Below, piece after piece: positions 1 through 7,891 of a stretch of 19,883 nucleotides of DNA. The stretch covers positions 1-19,883 of the forward strand of contig JBKOWZ010000157.1 of assembly GCA_046724665.1 (NCBI GenBank), given 5' to 3'. Below the pieces are notes generated by a model, which did no database searches, was not told where the DNA came from, and was given only the letters and a program-made list of their open reading frames with translations. The DNA comes from Actinocrinis sp046724665 (GTDB lineage: Bacteria > Actinomycetota > Actinomycetes > Streptomycetales > Catenulisporaceae). Each line of letters begins with the position of its first letter. Position 1 is the stretch's first letter. The position numbers were made by a program, and so were the translations under genes.

Positions 1-1007
1 GCCTGGATCCGGTCGGCGAGGAGGTTCTGGATCGCCGCAGGCAGGTCCCCGGCGACCTGCACCGCCGGCGAGCTGGAGCTGAGCTCCGAGCCCGAGCCGG
101 CGGCGATCGCCGCGGCGTCGGGGCCGGTACGCCCGTCGCTGAATCCGGTGACGGCGTAGGCCAGATAGGTGCCGTCAACGGAGGCCTGGGACTGCCAGGC
201 GACCCGCTGCTTGTCGCCGAAGTGGGCTGCGACGGTGCGCGGAACCGGGTAGACGTGCGGCATCATCGCGCTCTTGGTGGCGTTCGCGTCGGCGTTCCAG
301 CCCTGGAACAGGCGCAGCCGTTCGGTAACGGTGCCGCTGAGCACGACGATGCCGACGGTGGCGGTCACGGTCTGGGTGCGATCCACGTAGGTCGCGGCCA
401 GTACGTGCGTGCACTTGGTCGGGGCGAGTTGGGCACTGAAGGCCTTGGGCAGCGCCGCGCAGGATTCATCGGAATTTATGCCGAGACGTATGTATGACTC
501 GGTGCCTTCGCGGGTGATCGTCGCGGGCAGAAGCTGGTTGACCGGCGTCGTACGCCAGATCGCGCGCGCCGCGGCGTCCTGGGCAGCGCTGCCCCGCGTA
601 GGCTGTGCGGCTGACCCGCCGGTGGGTTTGGCCGTCGCGAGCCCTCCGGCGACCACAGCCGAGGCAGCCGCGACGATCGCCAGGGCGCCGGCTATCGCGC
701 GCCGGGGTATGCGCGGCCGGGGCGGGGGTGGCGGCGGCGCAGCGCCCCAACCCCAGCCGTAGTAGGGCTGCTGCGGGGGCGGGGGCTGCGGATACGGATA
801 AGGCGACTGGCTGTACGCGTACTGAGGTGGTGCCGACTGCGCGTACGGAGGCTGCTGCGGGTACCCGGCCGCCTCGGCGGCTGAGGTCTCGGTAGCCTCG
901 GTGACTTCGGTGATCTCTATGTCCAGACGGATTACCTCAGGCTCGACCGGCTTGCCGTCGGGCGCCGACCGCGCCGCCCGGAAGGGCTCCGGGTCGTCCG
1001 CTGCCAT
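1..1007 (-). CDS. Partial proline-rich single-pass membrane protein, function unknown
   Basis: The frame is open on the minus strand from ATG at 1007 to the window edge, about 335 codons, so the C-terminus lies outside. Residues 1-45 are acidic. Residues about 49-101 are low complexity, rich in Pro, Tyr and Gln and ending in a poly-proline run. A basic patch (RPRIPRR) then precedes one hydrophobic helix at about 104-124. The remainder is probably extracytoplasmic and has two cysteines (in SDESCAALP and PTKCTHV) that could form a disulfide. This layout is common among actinobacterial envelope proteins. The purine-rich GGTGGGGAG just upstream supports the start. It diverges from the aldolase gene. 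I do not recognise a family, and its role in the biosynthetic cluster is doubtful given the distance. Confidence 0.75.
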   Translation of the reverse strand, partial: MAADDPEPFRAARSAPDGKPVEPEVIRLDIEITEVTEATETSAAEAAGYPQQPPYAQSAPPQYAYSQSPYPYPQPPPPQQPYYGWGWGAAPPPPPPRPRIPRRAIAGALAIVAAASAVVAGGLATAKPTGGSAAQPTRGSAAQDAAARAIWRTTPVNQLLPATITREGTESYIRLGINSDESCAALPKAFSAQLAPTKCTHVLAATYVDRTQTVTATVGIVVLSGTVTERLRLFQGWNADANATKSAMMPHVYPVPRTVAAHFGDKQRVAWQSQASVDGTYLAYAVTGFSDGRTGPDAAAIAAGSGSELSSSSPAVQVAGDLPAAIQNLLADRIQ

Positions 1008-1203
1008 GGGTCTCCCCCACCTCTTCCGTTCCCCCGGGGCTCAGGCCGGTGGCTTTGATCAGGTTGAACCTTAGTCCACGCCCCGCCCGGCCGACACCGG
1101 GACGGCGCCGCCCGAGCCGCCCGGACGAAGGTCATCAGGTCGAGACCGATCCGGGATCCAATCGGACTTAACCGGGCGACTGGGGTGTGGAAGGGTTCGG
1201 AGC
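1008..1203. promoter_or_regulatory. Divergent intergenic region with a short palindrome
   Basis: These 196 bases separate two divergently transcribed genes and so should hold both promoters. The only clear symmetry is the 11-mer AGGTTgAACCT at 1061-1071. I could not identify convincing -35/-10 pairs. The palindrome could be an operator but is short enough to occur by chance. Confidence 0.25.
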
Positions 1204-2397
1204 GTGACCGACCTGGATCGCCTGAACCACGCGACCGCGCACCTCGATCCGCCGCTGGCGGTCGTGGATCTGGGGGCGCTGCGGCACAACGCGGGCGAGT
1301 TGGTCGGGCGGGCCGGCGGCAAGCGGATCAGGATCGCGTCGAAGTCGGTGCGCAGCCGTGAGGTGCTGCGCGCGGTGCTCGCCCTTGACGGCTTCAGCGG
1401 CGTGCTCGCGTTCACGCTCCCGGAGGCGCTCTGGCTGGCCGGTTCAGGATTCGACGACGTGCTGGTCGCCTACCCGACGGTGGACCGCGCGGCGCTGCGG
1501 CGGCTGGCCGTCGATCCGCGCGCGGCCGACGCCGTCACGGTGATGATCGACTCGATCGAGCACCTGGATCTGATCGAGAAGGTGACGTCCGACGTCCCGG
1601 AGGCTTCACCCATCCGGGTGTGTGTGGACGTCGATGCCTCGTGGCGGCCGCTCGGCGGCCGGGTACGCATCGGGGCGCGCCGCTCGCCGCTGCACTCCCC
1701 CGCCGCGGTGGCCGAGGTGGCACGGGAAGCGGCGGACCGGCACGGATTCCGCCTGGTCGGGCTGATGGCGTACGAGGCGCAGATCGCGGGCGTGCCCGAC
1801 GCGCCGCCGGGGCGCCTGGGGCGCGGGCTGGCGGTACGCACGATGCAGCGCAGTAGCGCGGCGGAGCTGGCCGAGCGGCGGGCGGCGATCGTCGCGGCGG
1901 TGAAGGAGATCGCGCAGCTGGAGTTCGTCAACGGCGGCGGTACCGGGTCGATCGAGCGTACGGCGGCCGAGGATGCGGTAACCGAGATCGGCGCCGGTTC
2001 GGGGCTGTTCCTGCCGCGGCTCTTCGACGGCTACCGCAAGGTGACCGGTCGTCCGGCGGCGTTGTTCGCGTTACCGGTCGTACGGCGCCCGGGGCCGGGG
2101 GCGGTGACCGTGCTCGGCGGCGGGTACGTGGCGTCGGGCGTACCGGGGCACGACCGGTTACCGCAGCCGTACCTGCCGCCTGGCCTGCGCTATGACGCGC
2201 AGGAGGGGGCAGGTGAGGTGCAGACGCCGCTATTGGGTGCGGCGGCGGACGACCTGGCCGTCGGCGACCGGGTGTGGTTCCGGCACGCTAAGGCCGGTGA
2301 GCTGTGCGAACGCTTCGCCGAGCTGCATCTGATTCAGGGCGACGCGGTCACCGCGACAGTGCCGACATACCGCGGCGAGGGACGCACGTTCCTGTAG
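1204..2397 (+). CDS. PLP-dependent amino-acid deaminase/aldolase (alanine racemase N-terminal fold)
   Basis: A 397-aa protein of the fold-type III PLP family that includes D-threonine aldolase and D-serine dehydratase. The N-terminal barrel contains RIASKSVR with the probable PLP lysine at K47, and a glycine-rich phosphate-binding stretch (FVNGGGTGS) at about 241-249. The C-terminal beta domain ends in RHAKAGELCERF, where the His and Cys could be the divalent-metal ligands this family uses. The GTG start at 1204 has GGAAGG and GGAG upstream. The gene contains two in-frame TTA leucine codons (2071-2073 and 2158-2160), rare in high-GC actinomycetes. It is followed closely by the exonuclease gene in the same direction. 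The family assignment is strong, the substrate is not known, and it is probably not part of the biosynthetic cluster. Confidence 0.85.
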   Translation: MTDLDRLNHATAHLDPPLAVVDLGALRHNAGELVGRAGGKRIRIASKSVRSREVLRAVLALDGFSGVLAFTLPEALWLAGSGFDDVLVAYPTVDRAALRRLAVDPRAADAVTVMIDSIEHLDLIEKVTSDVPEASPIRVCVDVDASWRPLGGRVRIGARRSPLHSPAAVAEVAREAADRHGFRLVGLMAYEAQIAGVPDAPPGRLGRGLAVRTMQRSSAAELAERRAAIVAAVKEIAQLEFVNGGGTGSIERTAAEDAVTEIGAGSGLFLPRLFDGYRKVTGRPAALFALPVVRRPGPGAVTVLGGGYVASGVPGHDRLPQPYLPPGLRYDAQEGAGEVQTPLLGAAADDLAVGDRVWFRHAKAGELCERFAELHLIQGDAVTATVPTYRGEGRTFL

Positions 2398-2427
2398 GCC
2401 GTCGGTGGCGTGTGGGAGGCTGATCCG

Positions 2428-3399
2428 GTGGCTGACCGGTTGATGCTCCTGGACACTCCGACGCTCTACTTCCGGGCATTCTTCGGCGTGCCCGAGTCGA
2501 TCACCGCACCGGACGGTATGCCGGTCAACGCGGTGCGCGGGACGCTGGACTTCATCTCGACGCTGGTCGCCGGGTATCGGCCGGACCGCCTCATCGCGTG
2601 CTTCGACGCCGACTGGCGCCCGGCGTTCCGGGTGGCGGCGATCCCGTCGTACAAGGCGCACCGGGTGCTCGAAGCCGAGGCGGCGGCCAGTGCCGTCGAG
2701 GCCGCGACCGCGACGGAGCGCCCCGTGAGCGCGTCGGTCGAGGTGGTGCCCGACACGCTCAGCCCGCAGGTGCCCGTACTCGAAGCGGTGCTGGAGGCGT
2801 TCGGGATCGCACGCGGCTGGGCCGAGGGGTACGAGGCCGACGACGCCATCGCCGCGTACGCGGCGGCCCACGACGGACCGGTGGACGTGGTCACCGGCGA
2901 CCGGGACATGTTCCAGCTCGTAGACGACGCGCGGGACGTCCGGGTGCTGAACGTCGCGCGCGGAGTTTCGAAGCTTGAGGTCGTCGATGACAGCGCGCTG
3001 ATGGCGAAGTACGGCATCCCCGGCCGAGGCTACGCGGACTTCGCCACGCTGCGCGGCGATCCGAGCGACGGGCTGCCCGGCGTGGCCGGGGTCGGCGAGA
3101 AGAGCGCGGCGACGCTGGTGGCCGAGTTCGGCTCGCTGGGCGGCATCCTCGCAGCGCTCGACGACCCGGCCTCCGCACTCAAGCCCGCCGTGCGCAAGAA
3201 GCTGGACGCCGCGCGCGGCTACCTCGCCGTGGCACCCGACGTCGTGCGCGTGCACGCCGAAGCGCCGACGATCCCCGCCGACTCGGCGTTGCCCGCCACG
3301 CCGGCCGACGCCGACGAACTCGAGGCGCTCGCGAGCCGCTACGGCCTGGCAAACGCCATGAAGCGGCTCACGAAGGTGCTCATTCAGGCGACGGCCTAG
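2428..3399 (+). CDS. 5'-3' exonuclease (DNA polymerase I N-terminal domain type, H3TH)
   Basis: A 323-aa stand-alone homologue of the Pol I 5'-nuclease domain, a metal-dependent nuclease acting on flaps and RNA primers. Visible motifs are the N-terminal LMLLDTPTLYFRAFF, CFDADWRPAFR then PSYKAHR, the acidic metal-binding EADDAIAAYA and TGDRDMFQLV, and LRGDPSDGLPGVAGVGEKSA, which is the helix-3-turn-helix DNA-binding element. I prefer GTG at 2428 because GGGAGG lies 8 nt upstream and the encoded start (VADRLMLLD) matches the family; a GTG at 2410 is in frame but would include that ribosome binding site in the coding sequence. It is probably cotranscribed with the upstream gene. Insertion of about 30 residues (about 88-115) between the two N-terminal motifs seems somewhat long. 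Confidence 0.9.
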   Translation: MADRLMLLDTPTLYFRAFFGVPESITAPDGMPVNAVRGTLDFISTLVAGYRPDRLIACFDADWRPAFRVAAIPSYKAHRVLEAEAAASAVEAATATERPVSASVEVVPDTLSPQVPVLEAVLEAFGIARGWAEGYEADDAIAAYAAAHDGPVDVVTGDRDMFQLVDDARDVRVLNVARGVSKLEVVDDSALMAKYGIPGRGYADFATLRGDPSDGLPGVAGVGEKSAATLVAEFGSLGGILAALDDPASALKPAVRKKLDAARGYLAVAPDVVRVHAEAPTIPADSALPATPADADELEALASRYGLANAMKRLTKVLIQATA

Positions 3400-3413
3400 T
3401 GCCACGGCACTAG
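3396..3413 (+). terminator. Perfect 8-bp inverted repeat at the exonuclease stop codon
   Basis: CTAGTGCC-AC-GGCACTAG is a perfect inverted repeat, which can fold as a 7-bp stem with a CACG loop. It includes the TAG stop codon at 3397-3399 and is followed by AT-richer sequence. It lies between convergent genes, so a transcription terminator is the natural reading. No long U tract follows. Confidence 0.55.
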
Positions 3414-3440
3414 ATTTCGCACACGTAAATTTTGACGCCG

Positions 3441-3470
3441 TGTAGCGGCCAGAAATGTAGCGGCCGGAAA
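3441..3470. repeat. 15-bp tandem duplication between convergent genes
   Basis: Two adjacent copies of TGTAGCGGCCRGAAA (3441-3455 and 3456-3470) differ at one base. They lie in the gap between the exonuclease stop and the ABC ATPase stop. Read on the minus strand, GGCC pairs between copies could form a weak stem downstream of the ATPase gene. The function is unknown. Confidence 0.6.
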
Positions 3471-3499
3471 CACCATTTCGGTGAATGCCAGGCGACCGC

Positions 3500-4519
3500 T
3501 CAGGAATCACGCAGTGAGCGTCCGGTTTTTGTCAGGAACACGTCATCAAGCGTTGGCCGGTGCAGCTCGATGGTGGCCAATTCGATGCCGGCGCTCTCCA
3601 GCGTTCGCATGATGCAAGGAATCGCGGCCTTACCCGCGTCTACGGCCAACCACAATTCGCCGCCCTGGCGGGTTTCGACCGAGCGCAGGTACGTCTCACC
3701 GGCCAGGATCCGGGCGGCGTCGCGTGCCGTCTCGACCGCCGCGCTGTCGGCCCCGGCGGCGCCGTCGGCCGCGAAGCCGATGGTGACCACGTCGCCCGAC
3801 ACCTCCTGCTTGAGGTCGGCGGGGGTGCCCTCGGCCACGATCTCGCCGTGGTCGATGATGGCGATCCGGTCGCACAGCGCGTCGGCCTCTTCGAGGTAGT
3901 GCGTGGTCAGGAAGACGGTCATGCCGTCCTCGCGCAGCCGCCGCACCGTCTCCCACATATGCGCTCTGACCTGCGGGTCCAGGCCGCTGGTCGGCTCGTC
4001 GAGGAACACCACCCTCGGGCTGTGCACGACGCCGAGCGCGATGTCCACCCGGCGGCGCTGGCCGCCCGAGTACGTCTTGCAGTTGCGGTCGGCGAACTCC
4101 GTCAGGTCGAAGGCCTCCACCGCCGCTGCCGCCCTCGCCTGCGCCTGCGCCTTGCCGATCCCGTGCATCCGCGCCTGGAGCACCAGCTCCTCACGCGCGG
4201 TCACCTCGCTCCAGGTGCCGCCGCCCTGCGCGATGTAGCCGATGCTGCGGCGCACCGCGGCCGACTCGGTGCGCAGGTCGGCTCCGGCGACCCGGGCCTC
4301 GCCGTCGTCGGGCGGCAGCAGCGTGGCGAACATCCGCAGCGTCGTGGTCTTCCCGGCCCCGTTGGGACCGAGAAAGCCGAAGATCTCACCCTCGCCGACG
4401 TGCAGGTCGATGCCGACCACCGCGTCAACCGTGGTGGTCTTGCGCCGCTTGCGCGTGCGGAACGACTTGCGCAGGCCCTTGGCCTCGATCATCGCGGTCC
4501 CCGCCGCCCGGCCGCTCAC
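3500..4519 (-). CDS. ABC transporter ATP-binding protein (DrrA-like drug exporter ATPase)
   Basis: A 339-aa cytoplasmic ATPase partnered with the adjacent permease to export a small molecule. Walker A is GPNGAGKTT at 51-59, the Q-loop glutamine is Q98, the signature YSGGQRRR is at 150-157, Walker B VVFLDEP is at 170-176 and the switch His is H207. The roughly 100-residue C-terminal extension after the nucleotide-binding domain ends in RPTLDDVFLTKTG, a hallmark of the DrrA daunorubicin-resistance family. I chose GTG at 4519 because its GTGA overlaps the permease stop; an in-frame ATG at 4492 is possible. It is the last gene of the minus-strand operon. Export and self-resistance for the product of this cluster is the inferred role. 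Confidence 0.93.
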   Translation of the reverse strand: MSGRAAGTAMIEAKGLRKSFRTRKRRKTTTVDAVVGIDLHVGEGEIFGFLGPNGAGKTTTLRMFATLLPPDDGEARVAGADLRTESAAVRRSIGYIAQGGGTWSEVTAREELVLQARMHGIGKAQAQARAAAAVEAFDLTEFADRNCKTYSGGQRRRVDIALGVVHSPRVVFLDEPTSGLDPQVRAHMWETVRRLREDGMTVFLTTHYLEEADALCDRIAIIDHGEIVAEGTPADLKQEVSGDVVTIGFAADGAAGADSAAVETARDAARILAGETYLRSVETRQGGELWLAVDAGKAAIPCIMRTLESAGIELATIELHRPTLDDVFLTKTGRSLRDS

Positions 4520-5280
4520 TGCACGGCCTTCGCGAACTGGCGGGTTGACCAGGCCACCACCACGGCGGTGAAACCGGCCATGATCGCGAGGCCCTGCCAG
4601 ACCTGCGGCGAGTCCCCGTGCCCGTCGAACAGCGCGCGCATCCCGTTGACCGCCCAGTTGAACGGGTTCCAGTCGGCCGCCCGGCGCAGCCACAGCGGCG
4701 CCAGCGCGATGGGCAGCAGCGTGCCGGACAGCAGCCACAGCGGCTGCGCGATGTTGTTCATGACCTGCGCCAGGACGTTCGGGTTGTTCACCCTGATCGA
4801 GATGCCGTACGAGAACGACGCGCTGGCCAGGGTGATCAGCGCCATCGTCAGATAGGCGAACAGCAGGTCCTGGATCCGGAAGAACAGGCCGAGCGGCAGC
4901 GAGAGCACGATGATGATCCCGGCCTGGACCATGAGCATCACCACGTCCCGCAGCGAGCGCCCGAGCAGCAGCGCCGCGCGGCTGACCGGGGTCACCCTGG
5001 TGCGCTCGACCACGCCGGAGGCCAGTTCCTCGAGCAGGCCGAAGCCGGAGTACAGGCCGGCGGCCATCGCGAGGGCGACCAGCATGCCCGGGACGTAGAC
5101 CCGGTAGGCGTCCGCCATCGACCTGGCGCCGACCGAGGCGAGGGCCGGCTTGAGCAGCGGCGCGAACAGGGCGAGGTAGATCACCGGCTGCACGACGCCG
5201 AGGAACACCCACAGCGGCTTGCGCACCATCAGCAGCATGTGTCTCTGGAAGATGATCCAGATGTCGTGCAGCACCTTCAC
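4516..5280 (-). CDS. ABC-2 type transporter permease (DrrB-like)
   Basis: A 254-aa integral membrane protein with about six hydrophobic helices and the ABC-2 permease pattern: an N-terminal amphipathic IWIIFQRHMLLMVRKP, then helices near PLWVFLGVVQPVIYLALF, MLVALAMAAGLYSGFG, DVVMLMVQAGIIIVLSLP, MALITLASASFSYGI, IAQPLWLLSGTLLPIALAPL and LAIMAGFTAVVVAW. It would form the transmembrane channel for the ATPase encoded immediately downstream. The GTG start at 5280 overlaps the glycosyltransferase stop (GTGA) and has GGAGG 6 nt upstream, which decides the start over GTG at 5274. Its translation is probably coupled to that of the glycosyltransferase. The substrate is inferred from context only. Confidence 0.92.
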   Translation of the reverse strand: MKVLHDIWIIFQRHMLLMVRKPLWVFLGVVQPVIYLALFAPLLKPALASVGARSMADAYRVYVPGMLVALAMAAGLYSGFGLLEELASGVVERTRVTPVSRAALLLGRSLRDVVMLMVQAGIIIVLSLPLGLFFRIQDLLFAYLTMALITLASASFSYGISIRVNNPNVLAQVMNNIAQPLWLLSGTLLPIALAPLWLRRAADWNPFNWAVNGMRALFDGHGDSPQVWQGLAIMAGFTAVVVAWSTRQFAKAVQ

Positions 5281-6467
5281 GTCGTCCCTCCGATGACTAA
5301 TTCGCGCCGGGACGGGGCCAGCTGCCGGGCGAGCGCTTCGAGCCGGTCGGCCGCGGCGCCGGTGCCTCCGGCTGCGCGGAACGATTGCCTCACCCGTTCG
5401 GCGGCCGCCCGATAGGACGGATCGTCGAGTACCGCCAGCAGCGCCTCGCGCAGCCGCTGCGGTGGCGCCGTGTCGAAACGAACCCGGATCCCCGCGCCGA
5501 GCGCCGCGACCCTCGCCGCCGTGATGGGCTGGTCGCTGGTGATCGGGGCGAGCACCAGGGGCACTGCGTGGGCCAGCGCCTCGGTCACGGTGCCGGTGCC
5601 GCCGTGGCAGAGCACCGCGTCCAGGCGCGGCGCGAGTTCGAGCAACGGCACGCTCGGCCGCACCAGCACGTGCTCGGGCGGGTCGGGCACCGAGTCCTCC
5701 GGCGCGACCACGACCGCCTGCACGCGGTCGCCGAGTGGGCGCAGCGCGTCGAGCGCTCTGCGGTAGAAGTCGCGCGACATGTCCAGGCCCAGCGTGCCCA
5801 CGGTGACCAGGACGTGCCGCCGCCCGGGATCCAGCCACGGCCAGGGGAAGTCGGCCATGGGCGTGCGGTGCGCCAGCGCGGGGCCGACCAGCACCGTGTT
5901 GCTCGACGGCGGTTCGCCGGCCAGCAGGGCGTCGATGAACGAGACGACCAGGTGCGGCGAGAAGCGCAGGTCGAACGGGGGCTCGCCGGGCATCCCGGCC
6001 ACGGTCCAGATCGACGTCATCTGCTCGCGGATCCAGGCCTCGACCGTCGGCAGCAGCCGGTACGGCCGAAGAAGCTCCATCGTGGTCGGCGCCAGGGTCG
6101 CCCACGGCAGCCCGTACCGGTAGGCGGCGATCGCGCCCGCCACCGCGTGCTGGTCAACGGCCACCACGCTCGGCTGGAAGTCGGTGATCGCGCGCTCGAT
6201 GCCCGGCCGGGTCGCCTTGGCGTGCGGGGCGAGGTAGCCCTCCCACCGCGCCTTGGTCCCGGACAGCCCTCGGTGGCCGCCGCCGCGGTGCGCCCGCAGC
6301 GGGATCTGGTAGATCGTCGCGTCGGGGCCGACCCGAGGCCGCAGGAACGCCTCCGAGCCGGCCCAGGCGACCCGGTGCCCGCGCGCGGTCAGCTCCGCCG
6401 CCACCGAGGCGATCGGGTTCACGTGGCCGACCAGCGGCTGGCAGACGAACAGGAAGCCGCCGCTCAT
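5277..6467 (-). CDS. MGT-family glycosyltransferase (GT1, macrolide-glycosyltransferase type)
   Basis: A 396-aa GT-B enzyme predicted to transfer a sugar from a nucleotide donor to a small-molecule acceptor. The N-terminal GHVNPIASVAAEL carries the usual catalytic His (H15). The C-terminal donor domain has VTVGTLG and CHGGTGTVTEAL at 287-298, followed by PITSDQP at 308-314, where Asp/Gln contact the sugar. The ATG at 6467 overlaps the carrier-protein stop (ATGA). No deoxysugar genes are present in the window, so a common NDP-sugar such as UDP-glucose or UDP-GlcNAc, or genes elsewhere, would be needed. Residue 390 is encoded by a TTA codon (5300-5298), the only TTA I found in the cluster. MGT enzymes can also act in self-resistance by inactivating a product. 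Confidence 0.92.
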   Translation of the reverse strand: MSGGFLFVCQPLVGHVNPIASVAAELTARGHRVAWAGSEAFLRPRVGPDATIYQIPLRAHRGGGHRGLSGTKARWEGYLAPHAKATRPGIERAITDFQPSVVAVDQHAVAGAIAAYRYGLPWATLAPTTMELLRPYRLLPTVEAWIREQMTSIWTVAGMPGEPPFDLRFSPHLVVSFIDALLAGEPPSSNTVLVGPALAHRTPMADFPWPWLDPGRRHVLVTVGTLGLDMSRDFYRRALDALRPLGDRVQAVVVAPEDSVPDPPEHVLVRPSVPLLELAPRLDAVLCHGGTGTVTEALAHAVPLVLAPITSDQPITAARVAALGAGIRVRFDTAPPQRLREALLAVLDDPSYRAAAERVRQSFRAAGGTGAAADRLEALARQLAPSRRELVIGGTT

Positions 6468-6793
6468 CGCGCTCGTCCCGCGCCGTCCGGATCCACGGAC
6501 GCGGACGCCACGTATGCCGCCACATCGGCAACGGTCAGCCCGATGATCTCGTCGATGCCGAGGCCTGCGACGGAGCCGACCAGGTCGATCGCGTCGCCGT
6601 AACGCCGCCGCAGCGCCTCGCCGAGCGCGACCAGTTCCGCGCTCTCCAGGAACAGGTCGCCCTCGATGCGCGTGTCCGGCCGGATGTCCCACGCCTGGTC
6701 GTCGCCGTCCTCGTCGGCGGCTCGCCGCACCAGGGTGATGACCTGCGCGAGCAGTTCCGGATCCGTGGCGGGCCGTGCCGTGCCGACGGTCAC
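6464..6793 (-). CDS. Atypical acyl carrier protein
   Basis: A 109-aa small protein with the acyl-carrier four-helix pattern. The helix II start is GDLFLESAELVALGEAL, giving S51 as the probable phosphopantetheine site, within ESA instead of the usual DSL. A second conserved part, IDEIIGLTVADVAAYV, fits helices III and IV. The charged stretch RRAADEDGDDQAWDI makes the N-terminal part longer than usual. The GTG at 6793 overlaps the methyltransferase stop (GTGA) and the stop overlaps the glycosyltransferase ATG. Its place between a methyltransferase and a glycosyltransferase suggests that tailoring may occur on a carrier-bound intermediate. It could be a degenerate ACP that is not phosphopantetheinylated. 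Confidence 0.75.
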   Translation of the reverse strand: MTVGTARPATDPELLAQVITLVRRAADEDGDDQAWDIRPDTRIEGDLFLESAELVALGEALRRRYGDAIDLVGSVAGLGIDEIIGLTVADVAAYVASASVDPDGAGRAR

Positions 6794-7749
6794 GCCGACC
6801 GGCCGCGGTCCGGGGCGGCGCCCGGCTTGACGGCCCGCAGCGCGCCGTACCGCATCACCCCGGTCTCGAATCCGCGCTGCATCAGCGGACCGGCGTAGAA
6901 GAAGCCGAGCACGTCCACGCCGCGGTCGCGGGCCAGCTTGCGCATCATCGACCTGCCCTGCTCCAGCTGCTGGATCTGGGTGAAGGCGGGGTCCCAGGAG
7001 CCCGCGACCGCGTCGCTCCAGTCCACCGACTCGACCTCGGCGAACCCGGCCAGCCGGGCGAGGCGCTCGTGCTCCTCGAGCGAGGAGAAGCTCGGCATCA
7101 CCTGGTGCCGCAGGATCTCGCCGACCAGTTCGCTCTCCTCGCCGGTCAGCGCGCCGTCCCGGACCGACCAGGTGGCGGCGGCCAGCACCCCGCCGGGACG
7201 CAGCAGCCGCAGCGCCTCGGCGAAGAAGGCGGCCCGGTCCACGAAGTGCATCAGGCTCTCGAGCGCCCAGACGACGTCGAACGTGCCGTCCGGGTATCCG
7301 GTGGCCATCGCGTCCGTCTGGCGGAACCGCGCCCGGTCGGCAAGGCCGGCGGCACGCGCCTTCTCGTTGGCGCGGGCGGCCTGGGGCGCGCTGAGCGTGA
7401 CCCCGTCCACCGCGCAGCCGAGCTTCCCGGCCAGGTACAGCGCCGGGCCGCCGATGCCGCAGCCGACGTCGAGAACCGACGCACCGTGCGGGACCCGCGC
7501 GTAGGCGACCAACTCGTGCACGAGCCGGTCGGTGGCCTTGTGCCGGTCGGCGCCGCCCGCGGCGGGGCGCTCGCCGGGGTCCCAGTAGCCGTGGTGCACG
7601 TGCTCGCCCCACAGCTCCTCGTACAGGTCGAGCGTGGTGTCGTAGTACCTCTCCACCGCCGCGTTGTCGTAGTCGTCGAACGCGGCGGTGGCGGTCCCGC
7701 GCGCTGCGGAGGGCGGCGATGCCGCGCCCAGTTCCACGTCGGCCTCCAC
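6790..7749 (-). CDS. SAM-dependent methyltransferase (class I)
   Basis: A 319-aa Rossmann-fold methyltransferase. Motif I is VLDVGCGIGG at 92-101, an acidic residue follows in the SAM ribose region (AVDGVTLS), and TFDVVWALESLMHF at 157-169 is the motif II/post-II region. The N-terminal part with VERYYD, LYEELWGEHVHHGYWDPGE resembles the RebM, tocopherol and glycine/sarcosine methyltransferase group, whose members methylate sugars, phenols or amines. The GTG at 7749 has CGGAG 8 nt upstream. It is the first gene of the minus-strand operon, downstream of the 26-bp palindrome. The target could be a phenolic hydroxyl or the sugar added by the neighbouring glycosyltransferase; the sequence does not decide between them. 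Confidence 0.9.
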   Translation of the reverse strand: MEADVELGAASPPSAARGTATAAFDDYDNAAVERYYDTTLDLYEELWGEHVHHGYWDPGERPAAGGADRHKATDRLVHELVAYARVPHGASVLDVGCGIGGPALYLAGKLGCAVDGVTLSAPQAARANEKARAAGLADRARFRQTDAMATGYPDGTFDVVWALESLMHFVDRAAFFAEALRLLRPGGVLAAATWSVRDGALTGEESELVGEILRHQVMPSFSSLEEHERLARLAGFAEVESVDWSDAVAGSWDPAFTQIQQLEQGRSMMRKLARDRGVDVLGFFYAGPLMQRGFETGVMRYGALRAVKPGAAPDRGRSA

Positions 7750-7778
7750 GGTGGCAGCTCCGAGAAACGGCGAATCGG

Positions 7779-7804
7779 CGGGGTCCGGGAATTCCCCGAC
7801 CCCG
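7779..7804. promoter_or_regulatory. Near-perfect 26-bp palindrome (operator or leader hairpin)
   Basis: The arms CGGGGTC and GACCCCG flank a central GGGAATTCCC. Only one symmetric pair (7786 and 7797, both C) breaks the dyad. It ends 30 bases upstream of the methyltransferase GTG. As DNA it could be a dimeric repressor site; as RNA it would form a strong 5'-leader hairpin ahead of the minus-strand operon. No regulator gene is present in the window to pair with it. Confidence 0.6.
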
Positions 7805-7891
7805 AAAACAGGAGAAAGCTCTGGTAAATGGCGGCGAAAGGCCGGATTTCGACGGTCCTGACCATCCGGTTAATCGATTCGCACCATGCGT

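Noticed and set aside
2230..3510. 426-aa open frame on the minus strand
   Set aside because: It overlaps the aldolase end and the whole exonuclease gene, whose motifs are clear. The antisense product has no recognisable domain.
3560..4855. 431-aa open frame on the plus strand
   Set aside because: It is antisense to the ABC ATPase and permease, both of which carry diagnostic motifs and operon coupling.
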